DNA of 64,000 nucleotides from CANHCC01 sp040381555. Its GTDB lineage: Bacteria > Bacteroidota > Bacteroidia > J057 > RFSG01. The notes below the pieces were generated by a model, which saw nothing but the letters and a program-made list of their open reading frames with translations, searched no databases and was not told the DNA's origin. Position numbers and translations under genes: made by a program. The stretch spans positions 1 to 64,000 of the forward strand of contig JBEIHC010000001.1 of NCBI GenBank assembly GCA_040381555.1, in the 5' to 3' direction. Shown piece by piece: positions 51,544 through 60,417 of this stretch. Position 1 is the stretch's first letter; each line of letters starts with the position of its first letter.

Positions 51544-52322
51544 TGAGGAAATTTGAGCTGATTATATTGTTAATGCTATCCACCGGTTTTTTTTCCTGTG
51601 GCTCGTCCCTAAAAAGTTCTAAATCAGCTACTCCAATTTCTGAAAAAGAAATAACTCCACAGGACATGTTGAATCGGAATAAATCCGGTGATTTTTTATT
51701 CCATAACTTGTCTTTAAAAGGAGACGGAAAATTTCAAAGTAAAAAGGAGGACCTCTCTTTTAGTTATCGGGTATTGATGGTTCAGGATAGTCTTATTTGG
51801 TGTTCTATATCAAAGTTAGGAATTGAAGCGTTGCGCATTCAGATAAGCCCGGATAGTATTGAAGTGTTGGATCGTTTAAACAAGCAGTATGCCCACGCCG
51901 ACTATAGTTTTTTGCAAAGACTCACTGGAATGGATTTAGATTATCGGGCCCTTGAAAATCTTTTGACGGGTAATATTGTGTTTGTAAAAGACAGTTTATT
52001 GGCTGATCCAAAAAGTAAAATTCCCCATCGCTTTTTAGGAAAAAAAGACAGTACATTTTTTGCTTATCATCTGAATGCAGAAAATTTCAAAGTGAATCGA
52101 ATGGAGGCTGAAAACACAGCTAAAAATCAAAAAACTTTTATTACCTATTCCACATTCAAGGAGTTAAGCGGATTTCTGATACCAGAGTACATTTTGTTGA
52201 CAGTTGTAAAGCCCGAGCGAAACCAACTGGAATTGACTCACACTCGAATTGAACGCGACCAGGCGATGTTATCTTTAAATTTTACTATTCCGGAATCCTA
52301 TGCACGCATTCGGCTTCGTTAG
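51543..52322 (+). CDS. DUF4292 outer-membrane lipoprotein (LolB-like)
   Basis: A 259-aa lipoprotein (lipobox around STGFFSCGSS). The mature part resembles LolB/DUF4292, a half-barrel (FLFHNLSLKGDGKFQSKKE, LIWCSISKLGIEALRI, and RLTGMDLDYRALENLLTGN). LolB inserts lipoproteins into the outer membrane in Gammaproteobacteria, and DUF4292 is thought to be its Bacteroidota counterpart by fold; that is inference. ATG 51543 overlaps the preceding stop by one base (TGATG), preferred over TTG 51540. It overlaps the EnvC-like gene by 23 bp, so the three are tightly coupled. Confidence 0.85.
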   Translation: MRKFELIILLMLSTGFFSCGSSLKSSKSATPISEKEITPQDMLNRNKSGDFLFHNLSLKGDGKFQSKKEDLSFSYRVLMVQDSLIWCSISKLGIEALRIQISPDSIEVLDRLNKQYAHADYSFLQRLTGMDLDYRALENLLTGNIVFVKDSLLADPKSKIPHRFLGKKDSTFFAYHLNAENFKVNRMEAENTAKNQKTFITYSTFKELSGFLIPEYILLTVVKPERNQLELTHTRIERDQAMLSLNFTIPESYARIRLR

Positions 52323-53526
52323 GAAACGCTTGTCCTTCTGGGTGCTGATTATCCTGCTGATGCTTGCCCAAGGACTTCATGCTCAGAAAAAAAGCAAAGC
52401 CCAATTAGAGCGGGAAAGAGTCCGGATGGAGAAGGAAATTCAGTTGACCAACAAATTGCTAAAAGAAACTAAACAAGTAAAGAAGCAATCGTTGAATGAA
52501 TTGAATTTATTGAAAAAACAGATCAATTTACGAGAGCGTTTAGTTACTAGTCTCAACGAAGAAATCACTACGCTGCAGCGAGATATTTATCGTTCAATAG
52601 ACATGATCGATATGATGCATCAGGATTTGACGAGGCTTCAGATAGAATATGGGGAAATAGCTTGGCTCACTTATAAAGAACAGACACCTGTTTCTGTCAT
52701 GCTTTGGTTGTTTAGTTCGGACAGTTTTTATCAAGCCTATCGAAGATTGCAATATTTTCGGGAGTTTAGCCGGTATCGAAAAAATCAGATTCAGATTATT
52801 CGAAGGACTCAGGTTTTTCTTACGCGTAAAACGCAAGAGTTGGATTTTAAGCGAAACGAGAAAAATCATTTAATGGGAAAACAGCAGACTGAAAATGTGA
52901 AGTTAGTCAGCATTAAAAAGGAGAAGGATTATTTGGTTAATTCTCTTCAGATGAAAGAAAGTGAATATCAAAAGACTCTCAAAGAAAAACAAAAGGCACT
53001 AGAGAAGTTGAATTCTGAGATTGATAAAATGATTCGGGAGTCGATGAAGGTAAATGCAAAGAAGTCAGAGAAAGGAGAAGGCGAATCAGACATTTTAAAT
53101 CCATTGTCTGGAGCATTTGAGCGAAACAAAGGTCTTCTTCCCTGGCCTTTACCTTCCAATAAGGGCCTGATTACCGGGGAGTTCGGTATCCAAAAAGACA
53201 AGGACGGCTTGGAAGTTAACAATCATGGAATTTATATTTCAACTGCTCAGAATCAGACTGTAAGGGCAATTTTCAGCGGGGTAGTCACAGCAGTTAAAAG
53301 CATCCCGGGTTTCGGTAAAGTGGTCATTATTGGGCATGGTCGGTATCGTACTGTTTACACCAACTTGAAGGAGGTAATTGTGCAGGAAGGGGATAAGATT
53401 CAAGGACTGCAAGAAATTGGGATTGTCAAAACGGATAACCAAACAGGGGAAACTGAATTGCACTTTCAGATTTATCGGGATAAAATACCCATTGATCCTG
53501 CGGAATGGATCGCGGGTAAGCGCTGA
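52300..53526 (+). CDS. EnvC-like murein hydrolase activator (degenerate LytM/M23)
   Basis: A 408-aa protein with a signal-anchor or signal peptide (LSFWVLIILLMLAQGLHAQ), then a long coiled coil (about 30-260; QLERERVRMEKEIQLTNKL) and a C-terminal M23/LytM domain (about 285-408). As in EnvC, the catalytic zinc site appears degenerate: NNHGIYI keeps His but has Tyr where HxGxD has Asp, and ELHFQI has Glu in place of the first His of HxH. It should therefore activate amidases rather than cut peptidoglycan. It overlaps the end of DUF4292 by 23 bp and is followed by tatA. Confidence 0.88.
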   Translation: MHAFGFVRKRLSFWVLIILLMLAQGLHAQKKSKAQLERERVRMEKEIQLTNKLLKETKQVKKQSLNELNLLKKQINLRERLVTSLNEEITTLQRDIYRSIDMIDMMHQDLTRLQIEYGEIAWLTYKEQTPVSVMLWLFSSDSFYQAYRRLQYFREFSRYRKNQIQIIRRTQVFLTRKTQELDFKRNEKNHLMGKQQTENVKLVSIKKEKDYLVNSLQMKESEYQKTLKEKQKALEKLNSEIDKMIRESMKVNAKKSEKGEGESDILNPLSGAFERNKGLLPWPLPSNKGLITGEFGIQKDKDGLEVNNHGIYISTAQNQTVRAIFSGVVTAVKSIPGFGKVVIIGHGRYRTVYTNLKEVIVQEGDKIQGLQEIGIVKTDNQTGETELHFQIYRDKIPIDPAEWIAGKR

Positions 53527-53574
53527 TATTTATTGGCTGCTGCACCCTGTACCTTAACTTTCAAACTTTAATCG

Positions 53575-53582
53575 TATATTTG
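53575..53582 (+). promoter_or_regulatory. -7 box for tatA
   Basis: TATATTTG matches TAnnTTTG and ends 11 nt before ATG 53594, giving a short leader. It suggests that tatA-gatA starts its own transcript rather than relying on the envC-like operon. Confidence 0.4.
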
Positions 53583-53593
53583 CCTGTATAGTT

Positions 53594-53809
53594 ATGCAAA
53601 TTCCTCTGCTTATGTTTGGTTTAGGTACTGGTGAGATTATTCTCATACTTCTCGTTATTATTATTTTCTTTGGCGCTAAGAAAATTCCAGAATTAGCGCG
53701 TGGAATGGGGCGCGGTATCCGCGAATTCAAAGAAGCCTCTCAGGAGGTCAAAAAAGAAATAGAAACTTCGGTACAGGAAAAACCTGCACAGAAGGAGGAT
53801 AAAGCCTGA
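53594..53809 (+). CDS. tatA: Twin-arginine translocase subunit TatA/E
   Basis: A 71-aa membrane protein that forms the size-adapting pore of the Tat exporter for folded proteins. A single N-terminal helix (GTGEIILILLVIIIFFGAKK) is followed by the amphipathic helix (IPELARGMGRGIREFKEAS) and a charged tail. FGAKKIPELARGMG is the family signature (Phe-Gly at the hinge). It is normal in length and probably co-transcribed with gatA (10 bp gap). tatC is not in the window. Confidence 0.92.
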   Translation: MQIPLLMFGLGTGEIILILLVIIIFFGAKKIPELARGMGRGIREFKEASQEVKKEIETSVQEKPAQKEDKA

Positions 53810-53819
53810 TTGTTCGAAA

Positions 53820-55259
53820 GTGGAGTGGAAATATGATGGTCTGAGTGCTATACGCGCAGTAAAGACCGGCGAAATTTCGTGTCGTGAAGTTACTTCTTGG
53901 TTTCTACATGAGGCTAAACGAAAGAATGATTCCCTGAATTGCTGGTTAGATATCTATGAAGATTCAGCCTTGGCTCAATCGGATAAGTTGGATGTAAAAA
54001 TCCAATCAGGTGAGTATCTCCCTTTAGCCGGCATGGTTATCGGAATAAAAGATGTACTCTGCTATGCCCAACATCCAGTTAGTGCAGGATCACAAATTTT
54101 AAAAGGATATAATTCTCCCTTTACCGCCACCTCTGTACAGCGCCTAATAGATGCAGGCGCTATTATCTTGGGGCGTTTAAATTGTGATGAATTTGCCATG
54201 GGGTCCTCCAATGAAAACTCTTCTTATGGTTCGGTAAAAAATCCATTGGATTTAGGTAGGGTGCCTGGCGGATCTTCAGGAGGTTCCTCGGCCGCTGTCG
54301 CTGCAGGTACATGTCATGCTACCTTGGGCACCGATACGGGAGGGTCCATTCGTCAGCCTGCTGCTTTTTGCGGCTTGGTTGGATTAAAGCCTACTTACGG
54401 CAGAGTTTCACGCTATGGTATGTTGGCTTATGCTTCCTCATTTGACCAAATAGGACCCCTGTCTCATACCATAGAGGACGCAGCATTAATATTACAATAT
54501 ATGGCTGGTTTTGACCCAAACGATTCGACCAGTTCCAATCGTGCGGTGGATACCTATTCCGATTTACTGAATACTCAAAGCAAGAAGTTTACAATAGGGG
54601 TTATAGCCGAAACATTGGAAATGTCAGGCTTAGATCCGGAAATAAAAGCTGCCACTTTCGCTCTCTTGGAAAAGCTCAAAGAGAAAGGTCATATCATAAA
54701 AGAAGTTAGTTTTCCGTTTCTTAATCATGTTGTTCCAACTTATTATGTATTAACTACGGCCGAGGCCTCCTCAAATTTATCCCGATATGATGGAGTGCGC
54801 TTTGGATATCGGGCTACCGATGCTCAAACTATTGACGAAGTTTATACAAAATCAAGGTCAACTGGATTTGGACCAGAGGTAAAACGGAGAATAATGTTAG
54901 GAACTTTTGTCCTGTCTGCAGGATATTATGATGCTTATTATACAAAAGGAATGCAGGTCAGACGGAAAATAAAAGAATCAACCCAAGAACTTTTGAAGGA
55001 ATGTGATTTCATTATTTCCCCCACTACTCCCACACCTGCCTTTGCTTTCGGCGAAAAAAGCAAGGATCCAATCTCTATGTATTTATCCGATATATTTACC
55101 GTTCATGCCAACCTATCTGGGCATCCGGCAATCAGTGTACCATTTGCAGGACACAGTAGTGGACTACCATTTGGGATTCAGGTTTTAGGAGACTACTTTA
55201 GCGAATCCAAATTACTCGGGTTTTCCCGGGCATTAATGGAACTTACCTGGAAGAATTAA
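53820..55259 (+). CDS. gatA: Asp-tRNA(Asn)/Glu-tRNA(Gln) amidotransferase subunit A
   Basis: A 479-aa amidase that releases ammonia from glutamine for amidation of mischarged tRNA, as a GatCAB complex. The catalytic triad is intact: Lys77 (VIGIKDVLC), cis-Ser152 (PGGSSGGSSAAVAAG) and nucleophile Ser176 (TDTGGSIRQPAAFCG). GLKPTYGRVSRYGMLAYASS is the family stretch following it. The likely start is the GTG at 53820, ten bases after tatA; no ATG precedes the conserved part. gatB and gatC are elsewhere. The call is secure. Confidence 0.95.
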   Translation: MEWKYDGLSAIRAVKTGEISCREVTSWFLHEAKRKNDSLNCWLDIYEDSALAQSDKLDVKIQSGEYLPLAGMVIGIKDVLCYAQHPVSAGSQILKGYNSPFTATSVQRLIDAGAIILGRLNCDEFAMGSSNENSSYGSVKNPLDLGRVPGGSSGGSSAAVAAGTCHATLGTDTGGSIRQPAAFCGLVGLKPTYGRVSRYGMLAYASSFDQIGPLSHTIEDAALILQYMAGFDPNDSTSSNRAVDTYSDLLNTQSKKFTIGVIAETLEMSGLDPEIKAATFALLEKLKEKGHIIKEVSFPFLNHVVPTYYVLTTAEASSNLSRYDGVRFGYRATDAQTIDEVYTKSRSTGFGPEVKRRIMLGTFVLSAGYYDAYYTKGMQVRRKIKESTQELLKECDFIISPTTPTPAFAFGEKSKDPISMYLSDIFTVHANLSGHPAISVPFAGHSSGLPFGIQVLGDYFSESKLLGFSRALMELTWKN

Positions 55260-55270
55260 CAGAATTGCTT

Positions 55271-56554
55271 ATGAAGTATTTTTTTCGTGCACTCGTCTTA
55301 CCTATTTGTCTGATTTTTTCAGCAAACATTCTGCCTGCACAAACTCCCGATTGTGACCAAACTCCAATTGCGTGTATGTTGGACAGTCTGCTGAGCAACT
55401 ATCAGTACAAGGTAAAGACCCGGATGAATAACCGAAACACAGTAAAAAATACTTTTGGGTATGCAGAAACAGATGTTCCAAGCGCTGAACCTCAGGTAAT
55501 CAAAGATAGAATGCGTCGCTTGGGTTATGAGATACCTTTGAATTACAATCCCCAAGTTCAGTCATTTATCGATTTGTATACCGTTCGTCGTCGAGATCAG
55601 GTTGAGAAAATATTAGGATTGATGCCTGTTTACTTTCCCATTTTTGAGGAAGTATTTGACAAGGCAGGTATTCCTATGGAAATTAAATACCTTTCAATTG
55701 TGGAGAGTGCTCTCAATCCTCATGCAATTTCCAGAGTAGGAGCTACTGGTGCTTGGCAGTTCATGTATTATACTGCCCGATTGTATAATTTAAATATTGA
55801 TACTTATGTCGATGAACGCCGCGATCCACACAAATCCGCCGTTGCTGCAGCAGAGTATTTTAAAAACATGTACCGTATCTACAAAGATTGGCATTTGGTT
55901 ATTGCCGCTTATAATTGTGGTCCAGGAAATGTAAACAAGGCTATTCGTCGCTCTGGAGGGAAAACAAATTTTTGGGAGATTAGCCCTTATCTACCAGCAG
56001 AAACACGGGGGTATGTGCCAGCCTTTATGGCTGCTTGTTATGTATTTAATTATTCTGCGGAACATAATCTATACGCTCAACAGGTAGATTTTTCCTACCA
56101 TCAAGATACCTTACACATCGTGCAATGCAAATTGAATTTGAAAGAATTAGCGGCAACATCCGGTGTTGAATATGAATTACTCAAAAGCCTCAATCCTGAA
56201 TTGAAAACGGATTTTGTGCCTTATTCTGAAAAGGGGTATGTATTGAGAGTGCCTGCTAAAATTTCACAAATTGCCGCTTCAAATCCGGAGCAAGTTTATA
56301 AGTCCAGTGTGGCTCCGGTTGAAACACCCACGCTCGCCTCCAATTCTACTGACGCATCCGATAGCCGCCAATTAGTAAGTGGAAAAGGAAATCTTACCTA
56401 TTACACAGTAAAATCAGGAGATGTGGTTGGTAATATCGCGAAGAAATATGGGGTGACAGCCTCTCAAATTGCCCAATGGAATGGTTTAAGAGCCTATCGA
56501 ATTAATCCAGGACAAAGGTTAAAGATATATCCGCGTACCCAATACAAAGGATAA
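55271..56554 (+). CDS. Lytic transglycosylase with C-terminal LysM (MltD-like)
   Basis: A 427-aa peptidoglycan enzyme. The signal peptide is MKYFFRALVLPICLIFSAN. The SLT domain (about 130-245) has the catalytic Glu in YLSIVESALNPHAIS (Glu145) and GATGAWQFMYYTARLYNLN, with the AAYNCGPGNVNKAIRRSGG end motif. One clear LysM ends the protein (YYTVKSGDVVGNIAKKYGV, then RINPGQRLKIYP), and a second, weaker LysM-like stretch precedes it (LNLKELAATSGVEYELL). ATG 55271 is preferred over TTG 55265. It cleaves glycan strands, forming 1,6-anhydro-MurNAc ends, probably at the outer-membrane face. It starts 11 bp after gatA. Confidence 0.9.
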   Translation: MKYFFRALVLPICLIFSANILPAQTPDCDQTPIACMLDSLLSNYQYKVKTRMNNRNTVKNTFGYAETDVPSAEPQVIKDRMRRLGYEIPLNYNPQVQSFIDLYTVRRRDQVEKILGLMPVYFPIFEEVFDKAGIPMEIKYLSIVESALNPHAISRVGATGAWQFMYYTARLYNLNIDTYVDERRDPHKSAVAAAEYFKNMYRIYKDWHLVIAAYNCGPGNVNKAIRRSGGKTNFWEISPYLPAETRGYVPAFMAACYVFNYSAEHNLYAQQVDFSYHQDTLHIVQCKLNLKELAATSGVEYELLKSLNPELKTDFVPYSEKGYVLRVPAKISQIAASNPEQVYKSSVAPVETPTLASNSTDASDSRQLVSGKGNLTYYTVKSGDVVGNIAKKYGVTASQIAQWNGLRAYRINPGQRLKIYPRTQYKG

Positions 56555-56909
56555 TAATAAGAGTATTTATTTAGTGCTTATACAGAAAGTATAAATATTT
56601 ACTACTACTGAATCTCAGGTTTTTGCGTTATTCAAGTAAAAGGAATAAGTGCATAAACCGCTAAAATCAATTCTTTTTTCAAAGAATCCAGTATCCCAAC
56701 CTTCGGTTTAGGGTAAACTTCAGTTTAGGGTAAACTTCAGTTTAGGGTAAACCTCCGTTTAGGGTAAACTTCCGTTTAGGGTAAACTTCCGTTTAGGGTA
56801 AACTTCCGTTTAGGGTAAACCTCTGTTTAGGGTAAACCTCTGTTTAGGGTAAACCCCGGTTTAGGGTAAACCTCGGTTTAGGGTAAACTTCCGTTTAGGG
56901 TAAACCTTA
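56555..56909. other. Convergent intergenic region with 12-unit array
   Basis: Of these 355 bp, the first ~150 hold AT-rich sequence with a weak TTATAC/GTATAA hairpin at 56578-56594 and no clear gene. The rest is the first GTTTAGGGTAAAC array, which ends 4 bp from the yggS stop codon. No tRNA or promoter was recognised. Confidence 0.6.
56706..56905 (+). repeat. Array 1: twelve GTTTAGGGTAAAC units, 17-bp period
   Basis: Twelve exact copies of GTTTAGGGTAAAC, each followed by a 4-nt spacer, at a perfectly constant 17-bp period with no indels. On the plus strand the spacers in order are TTCA, TTCA, CTCC, TTCC, TTCC, TTCC, CTCT, CTCT, CCCG, CTCG, TTCC, all pyrimidine-rich. The core is GTTTA-GGG-TAAAC: symmetric arms with a directional centre. 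It lies between the 3' ends of two convergent genes. Confidence 0.95.
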
Positions 56910-57590
56910 CTATTTCCTTCTGCCGAAAATGGCAGATCCAATTCTCACCATTGTTGCACCCTCTGCTATCGCTATTGCATAGTCTGAACTCATTCCCATA
57001 CTCAATTCTGTCAAGGACACATTTCCTCCATTCATAGAGCTTAATTCTTTCAATAGGTTTCTTAAACCTGAAAATTGAGAACGAATCAATTGCTGATCCT
57101 CTGTCAAAGCAGCCATGCCCATTAAGCCACAAAATTGTATGTTGGGATATAAGGTGGCTTCTTCAAGAATTTTTCTGGCTTCTTCCGGGCTCATGCCAGA
57201 TTTGGTCGCTTCCCCTGAAATGAATAGTTGAAGTAATACCGAAATGCTTCGATTGTTCACTGCCGCTTCTTTTTGAATCACCTGCAGTAATTTCTCACTA
57301 TCTACTGAATGAATCATATAGATAAAGGGAGCAATAAATTTTACTTTGTTCGTCTGTAAATGCCCAATCAAATGCCATCTGGCATTGGATATTTCTGCTT
57401 GTTTTAGCACCAATTCCTGAACTTTATTTTCTCCCAGATCTAATTGGCCTAACTCAATTACTTTCCGAATATCTTCCACCGGATAGGTTTTGCTCACTGC
57501 AATAAGCTTGACCGAATGGGGCACTCGACCGCTTAAATTTTCCAGGTTCCGGATTTTTTCCTGAACTTCCAACAAGGGATGTAGAACCAT
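56910..57590 (-). CDS. yggS: YggS-family PLP homeostasis protein
   Basis: A 226-aa PLP-binding protein that controls pyridoxal 5'-phosphate levels, with no known enzymatic activity. PLP binds Lys34 in KLIAVSKTYP. Family motifs ELGENKVQEL-like (LDLGENKVQELVLKQA), WHLIGHLQTNKVKFI, LMGMAALTED and LSMGMSSDYAIAIAEGATM are complete. It starts 3 bp after the BatA gene, so it is likely read from the same message, which is unusual for yggS. The array 1 repeats begin 4 bp after its stop. Confidence 0.93.
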   Translation of the reverse strand: MVLHPLLEVQEKIRNLENLSGRVPHSVKLIAVSKTYPVEDIRKVIELGQLDLGENKVQELVLKQAEISNARWHLIGHLQTNKVKFIAPFIYMIHSVDSEKLLQVIQKEAAVNNRSISVLLQLFISGEATKSGMSPEEARKILEEATLYPNIQFCGLMGMAALTEDQQLIRSQFSGLRNLLKELSSMNGGNVSLTELSMGMSSDYAIAIAEGATMVRIGSAIFGRRK

Positions 57591-57593
57591 AAA

Positions 57594-58580
57594 TTATTCT
57601 TCTAAAGGATTGTACCAGGATAACAATTGAAAGACTAAAGAAAGTAAAAATAAAACCAGGCCAGCCTTAATGAAGAATGGATATTGATCTTCTACTCTTC
57701 GATCGTTTTCTCCTGCACTCAGGCTTTTTTCCAACTGGTTAATTTCATTAAACACTTTTGTGAGCATTTGAGGTTCACTGGCACGATAAAAATTTCCACC
57801 CGTTAGGGTAGATATTTTCTGTAAGGTTTGAATATCTAAGTCAGTCTTTTGAGTGACTAACCCTTTTCCTGGCTCTTTAACCAGAAATTCTTCTTTCCCA
57901 ACTCCAACAGTATAAATCCGAATGCCCCTGCTAGCAGCTAGTCTGGCTGAATTGAGTGGATCTAATTTTCCTCTATTATTGGCCCCATCAGTTACAAGAA
58001 TGATGATTTTTGAAATGCTTTTAGATTCTTCGAATCGATTAATCGAAACGGCAATGGCCGACCCCATAGCTGTTCCTTCTTTAGGCAGGATTCCAATTTT
58101 TAACTGCTCCAGTAACTGCAGTAATAAATCATGGTCCATAGTTAAGGGTGCATATGTAAAAGCATCTTCTGCAAATATCACTAGGTTGATTCGATCGGAA
58201 GGTCTTGCTTGAATAAATTCCTTGCATACCTGCTTTGCCGCTTCTAATCTATTAGGCTCAAAGTCTTCTGTTTCCATAGAAGCAGAGGTGTCGAGGATTA
58301 GCGAGATGTCAATTCCAGAATCTTCTCGTAGCAGTAATTCTCCGGCAGATTGAGGCCTAGCCAGAGCCAATATCCAGCAAGAGATGGCTAATATTCGAAC
58401 ACTGATAGGTACCCACCGAAGAATTGAATTGATGGATCCTCTTTTTTGAATTATTTCAGGGTCGTAGCTTAAAGAAATTCTCAGTCTTTTTTCCGGGTAC
58501 ACCAACAAAAACCAAGATACCCATCCCAATAAAGGAAGCAAGAGCAAAAGAAACCAAGGATGTTCAAAGGTTAGATTCAT
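57594..58580 (-). CDS. batA: BatA-like VWA membrane protein
   Basis: A 328-aa membrane-anchored von Willebrand A protein of the Bacteroides aerotolerance family. The N-terminal hydrophobic helix (WFLLLLLPLLGWVSWFLL) and a second segment (about 57-75) precede the VWA domain, whose MIDAS motif is intact (ILDTSASMETED: Asp97, Ser99, Ser101; later VTDGANNRG). The C-terminal helix is FFIKAGLVLFLLSLVFQLL. It overlaps the upstream BatD-like gene by 4 nt (58577-58580). In this family it works with a MoxR ATPase, but no moxR gene is visible in the window. batB, batC and other partners usually follow and are missing here. Confidence 0.88.
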   Translation of the reverse strand: MNLTFEHPWFLLLLLPLLGWVSWFLLVYPEKRLRISLSYDPEIIQKRGSINSILRWVPISVRILAISCWILALARPQSAGELLLREDSGIDISLILDTSASMETEDFEPNRLEAAKQVCKEFIQARPSDRINLVIFAEDAFTYAPLTMDHDLLLQLLEQLKIGILPKEGTAMGSAIAVSINRFEESKSISKIIILVTDGANNRGKLDPLNSARLAASRGIRIYTVGVGKEEFLVKEPGKGLVTQKTDLDIQTLQKISTLTGGNFYRASEPQMLTKVFNEINQLEKSLSAGENDRRVEDQYPFFIKAGLVLFLLSLVFQLLSWYNPLEE

Positions 58581-59485
58581 ATCCGGATTTCTTCTACGAG
58601 TTGATGCTTTTTACGAAGTAATAATTGAAGGGCGTTTTGCTTTAATTCCTCTCCTTGAAATGATATGGGTGTTTGGCCTGCATAAATAATCGAATCTGCC
58701 AGTGTGGATAGTTTCAGCAAAAACTGAAGATCTTCAGAAACTAGCTGATTGGGGAATTGGATTTTCTTGAGTTCGGGTGTGCTTAAACTTTCCAATCGGA
58801 TGGGCAGATTATTAGAATAATAAGAACGAAATAATTGGTTGAGCGAATAAATGAATTCCTCTTGATAATCAGGGGACAAGCTTTCAATTTTCTTTCGAAT
58901 TTGATTGAATTCACTTTGTATTTTTCTCTTTGCCAGGTATTTTAGAATAGGCTTATAGGCGAAATAGACTGTTAGGCCAAGGAGGAGAATTCCGATTAAA
59001 ATAAGTAAAAGCCAGCCTGAATAATCCGGGGGGGCGTGTACCGCTAATAAGTCTTCATGAGCTTTTACCTGTAGGCTATCTTTATTTTCGGGTAATCGGG
59101 AAATGAGCTTAAAAGAATCTTTTAGAATAAGTGTTTTAAGGGTGTCTTGTTTGGAAAGGAGTATGAACGGAAGACTGAGAATTTGTTTTGGCGCGATTTC
59201 AAAAGATCTGAATTCATAAAAAAAGCTATCAACCTGATTAGATCCTATTGTGTTAGAGGAGAGTTCTTTTCGGATATACTCATAGGGTTTGAATGCTTGT
59301 GAGGTATCTGGGAAAATTACTTTTTGATTGCGGTTATATTTAATCCAACCTTTTACCTGCACAGGGTATCCTAAAGCAGCTGTATCTGCAAGCAACTGCA
59401 TTTCTCCTTGCAATTGGGCAGATACCTGATTGGACAGGCCATAAATCAGCAACCAAAAAATATATTTATTTAGAATGTGCTGCAT
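58577..59485 (-). CDS. BatD-like/DUF4381-like envelope protein
   Basis: A 302-aa protein with a signal peptide (MQHILNKYIFWLLIYGLSNQ; residues before it from 59521 are not conserved and are excluded). A beta-rich domain of about 140 aa (LADTAALGYPVQVKGWIKY) leads to one transmembrane helix (GWLLLILIGILLLGLTVYF). The cytoplasmic tail contains a helix bundle (IRKKIESLSPDYQEEFIYS). The architecture resembles BatD N-terminal and DUF4381 regions. It lies between DUF58 (20-bp overlap) and batA (4-nt overlap), which fits membership of a MoxR-VWA system, but assignment to a named Bat protein is uncertain. Confidence 0.65.
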   Translation of the reverse strand: MQHILNKYIFWLLIYGLSNQVSAQLQGEMQLLADTAALGYPVQVKGWIKYNRNQKVIFPDTSQAFKPYEYIRKELSSNTIGSNQVDSFFYEFRSFEIAPKQILSLPFILLSKQDTLKTLILKDSFKLISRLPENKDSLQVKAHEDLLAVHAPPDYSGWLLLILIGILLLGLTVYFAYKPILKYLAKRKIQSEFNQIRKKIESLSPDYQEEFIYSLNQLFRSYYSNNLPIRLESLSTPELKKIQFPNQLVSEDLQFLLKLSTLADSIIYAGQTPISFQGEELKQNALQLLLRKKHQLVEEIRI

Positions 59486-60341
59486 GCAGTTGTTGGAAAA
59501 ATTTCCCCAATACAGGGACATAGTCTTTGGAAGTATCTATAGAAAGCAGAAACACATGCTTTTGACGACTAATTTCTTCCAGGTTTTTTTGAATACTGTC
59601 GAGATAGGTTTTAGAGTTTCGAGCAAATAAGTTTCCACCTGCACTGAGCCAGCGAATGATGCCGGCTTCATTGTCTCTAACAGGAAGAATGCCTTCTCGA
59701 TGATTTATAATTTCAGAAGGGTGGTAGAGTCGGATTAATATCACTTCATGTCGGCGCGATAATTTTCGAATACTTTCTTCATAGCCTGCATCCATGAAGT
59801 CTGAAATAACAATAACAACAGATCTTTTTTTCTGAATGCTTCTAAAAAATTCTAGTGCTTGTTTGAGATTGGTTTTTGCATGTGCAGCTTGGAATTCCAG
59901 CATATTACTCATCATAGATAAAATATGCGAGCGTCCTTTGACTGGGCGATAAAATTTTTCCACCTGATCTGAAAAAAGCAACAGTCCGAAACGGTCATTG
60001 TTTTTCATAGCTGAGTAAGCAAATATTGCAGCTAACTCTGTGGCAATTTCTTTTTTGTTTTGTCCTTCAATACCAAAATCCAGTGATCCGCTCGTGTCCA
60101 GAATGACAAACAATTCTTGTTCTCTTTCTTCTCTAAATAATTTTACATAGACAGTGTCACTTCTTGCTGTTACATTCCAATCAATGGAGCGAATATCATC
60201 TCCAAATTGATAGGCTCGTACTTCATCAAATTCAAGACCTTGCCCTCGAAATGCAGAGCGATATTCACCCGCAAACGAGGAATCCACGATTCTCCGGATT
60301 TTGATATCCAGCTTTTTGACTTTATGAAGAATCTCTTTCAC
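59466..60341 (-). CDS. DUF58 domain protein of the MoxR-VWA system
   Basis: A 291-aa protein. The start GTG at 60341 (KEILHKVKKLDIKIRR) is preferred; the longer frame from 60407 adds residues with no family match and overlaps the divergent promoter. The hallmark is EFDEVRAYQFGDDIRSIDWN, then TARSDTVYVK. A VWA-like half follows (VILDTSGSLDFGIEG, NDRFGLLLFSDQVEKFY). It is the first gene of the minus-strand unit DUF58 - BatD-like - batA - yggS. The usual moxR gene immediately upstream is absent; the neighbour is the divergent DUF4296 gene. Confidence 0.88.
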   Translation of the reverse strand: MKEILHKVKKLDIKIRRIVDSSFAGEYRSAFRGQGLEFDEVRAYQFGDDIRSIDWNVTARSDTVYVKLFREEREQELFVILDTSGSLDFGIEGQNKKEIATELAAIFAYSAMKNNDRFGLLLFSDQVEKFYRPVKGRSHILSMMSNMLEFQAAHAKTNLKQALEFFRSIQKKRSVVIVISDFMDAGYEESIRKLSRRHEVILIRLYHPSEIINHREGILPVRDNEAGIIRWLSAGGNLFARNSKTYLDSIQKNLEEISRQKHVFLLSIDTSKDYVPVLGKFFQQLHAAHSK

Positions 60342-60362
60342 GGGGAAGCAGGACAAAATTCG

Positions 60363-60370
60363 TATTTTTG
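60363..60370 (+). promoter_or_regulatory. -7 box for the DUF4296-mutS2 unit
   Basis: TATTTTTG matches TAnnTTTG and lies 48 bp before ATG 60418, giving a leader of about 44 nt. It lies just upstream of the DUF58 start, within the region that would code for the discarded N-terminal extension of that protein. Confidence 0.4.
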
Positions 60371-60417
60371 CAGGTATATAACAATGTTTGGAACTTTTTC
60401 CCTCCATTAAAAATTAA

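Noticed and set aside
56706..56905. Array 1 (and array 2) as a CRISPR
   Set aside because: Repeat units are 13 nt with 4-nt spacers at a 17-bp period. CRISPR repeats are longer with spacers of about 30 nt, and no cas genes are present.
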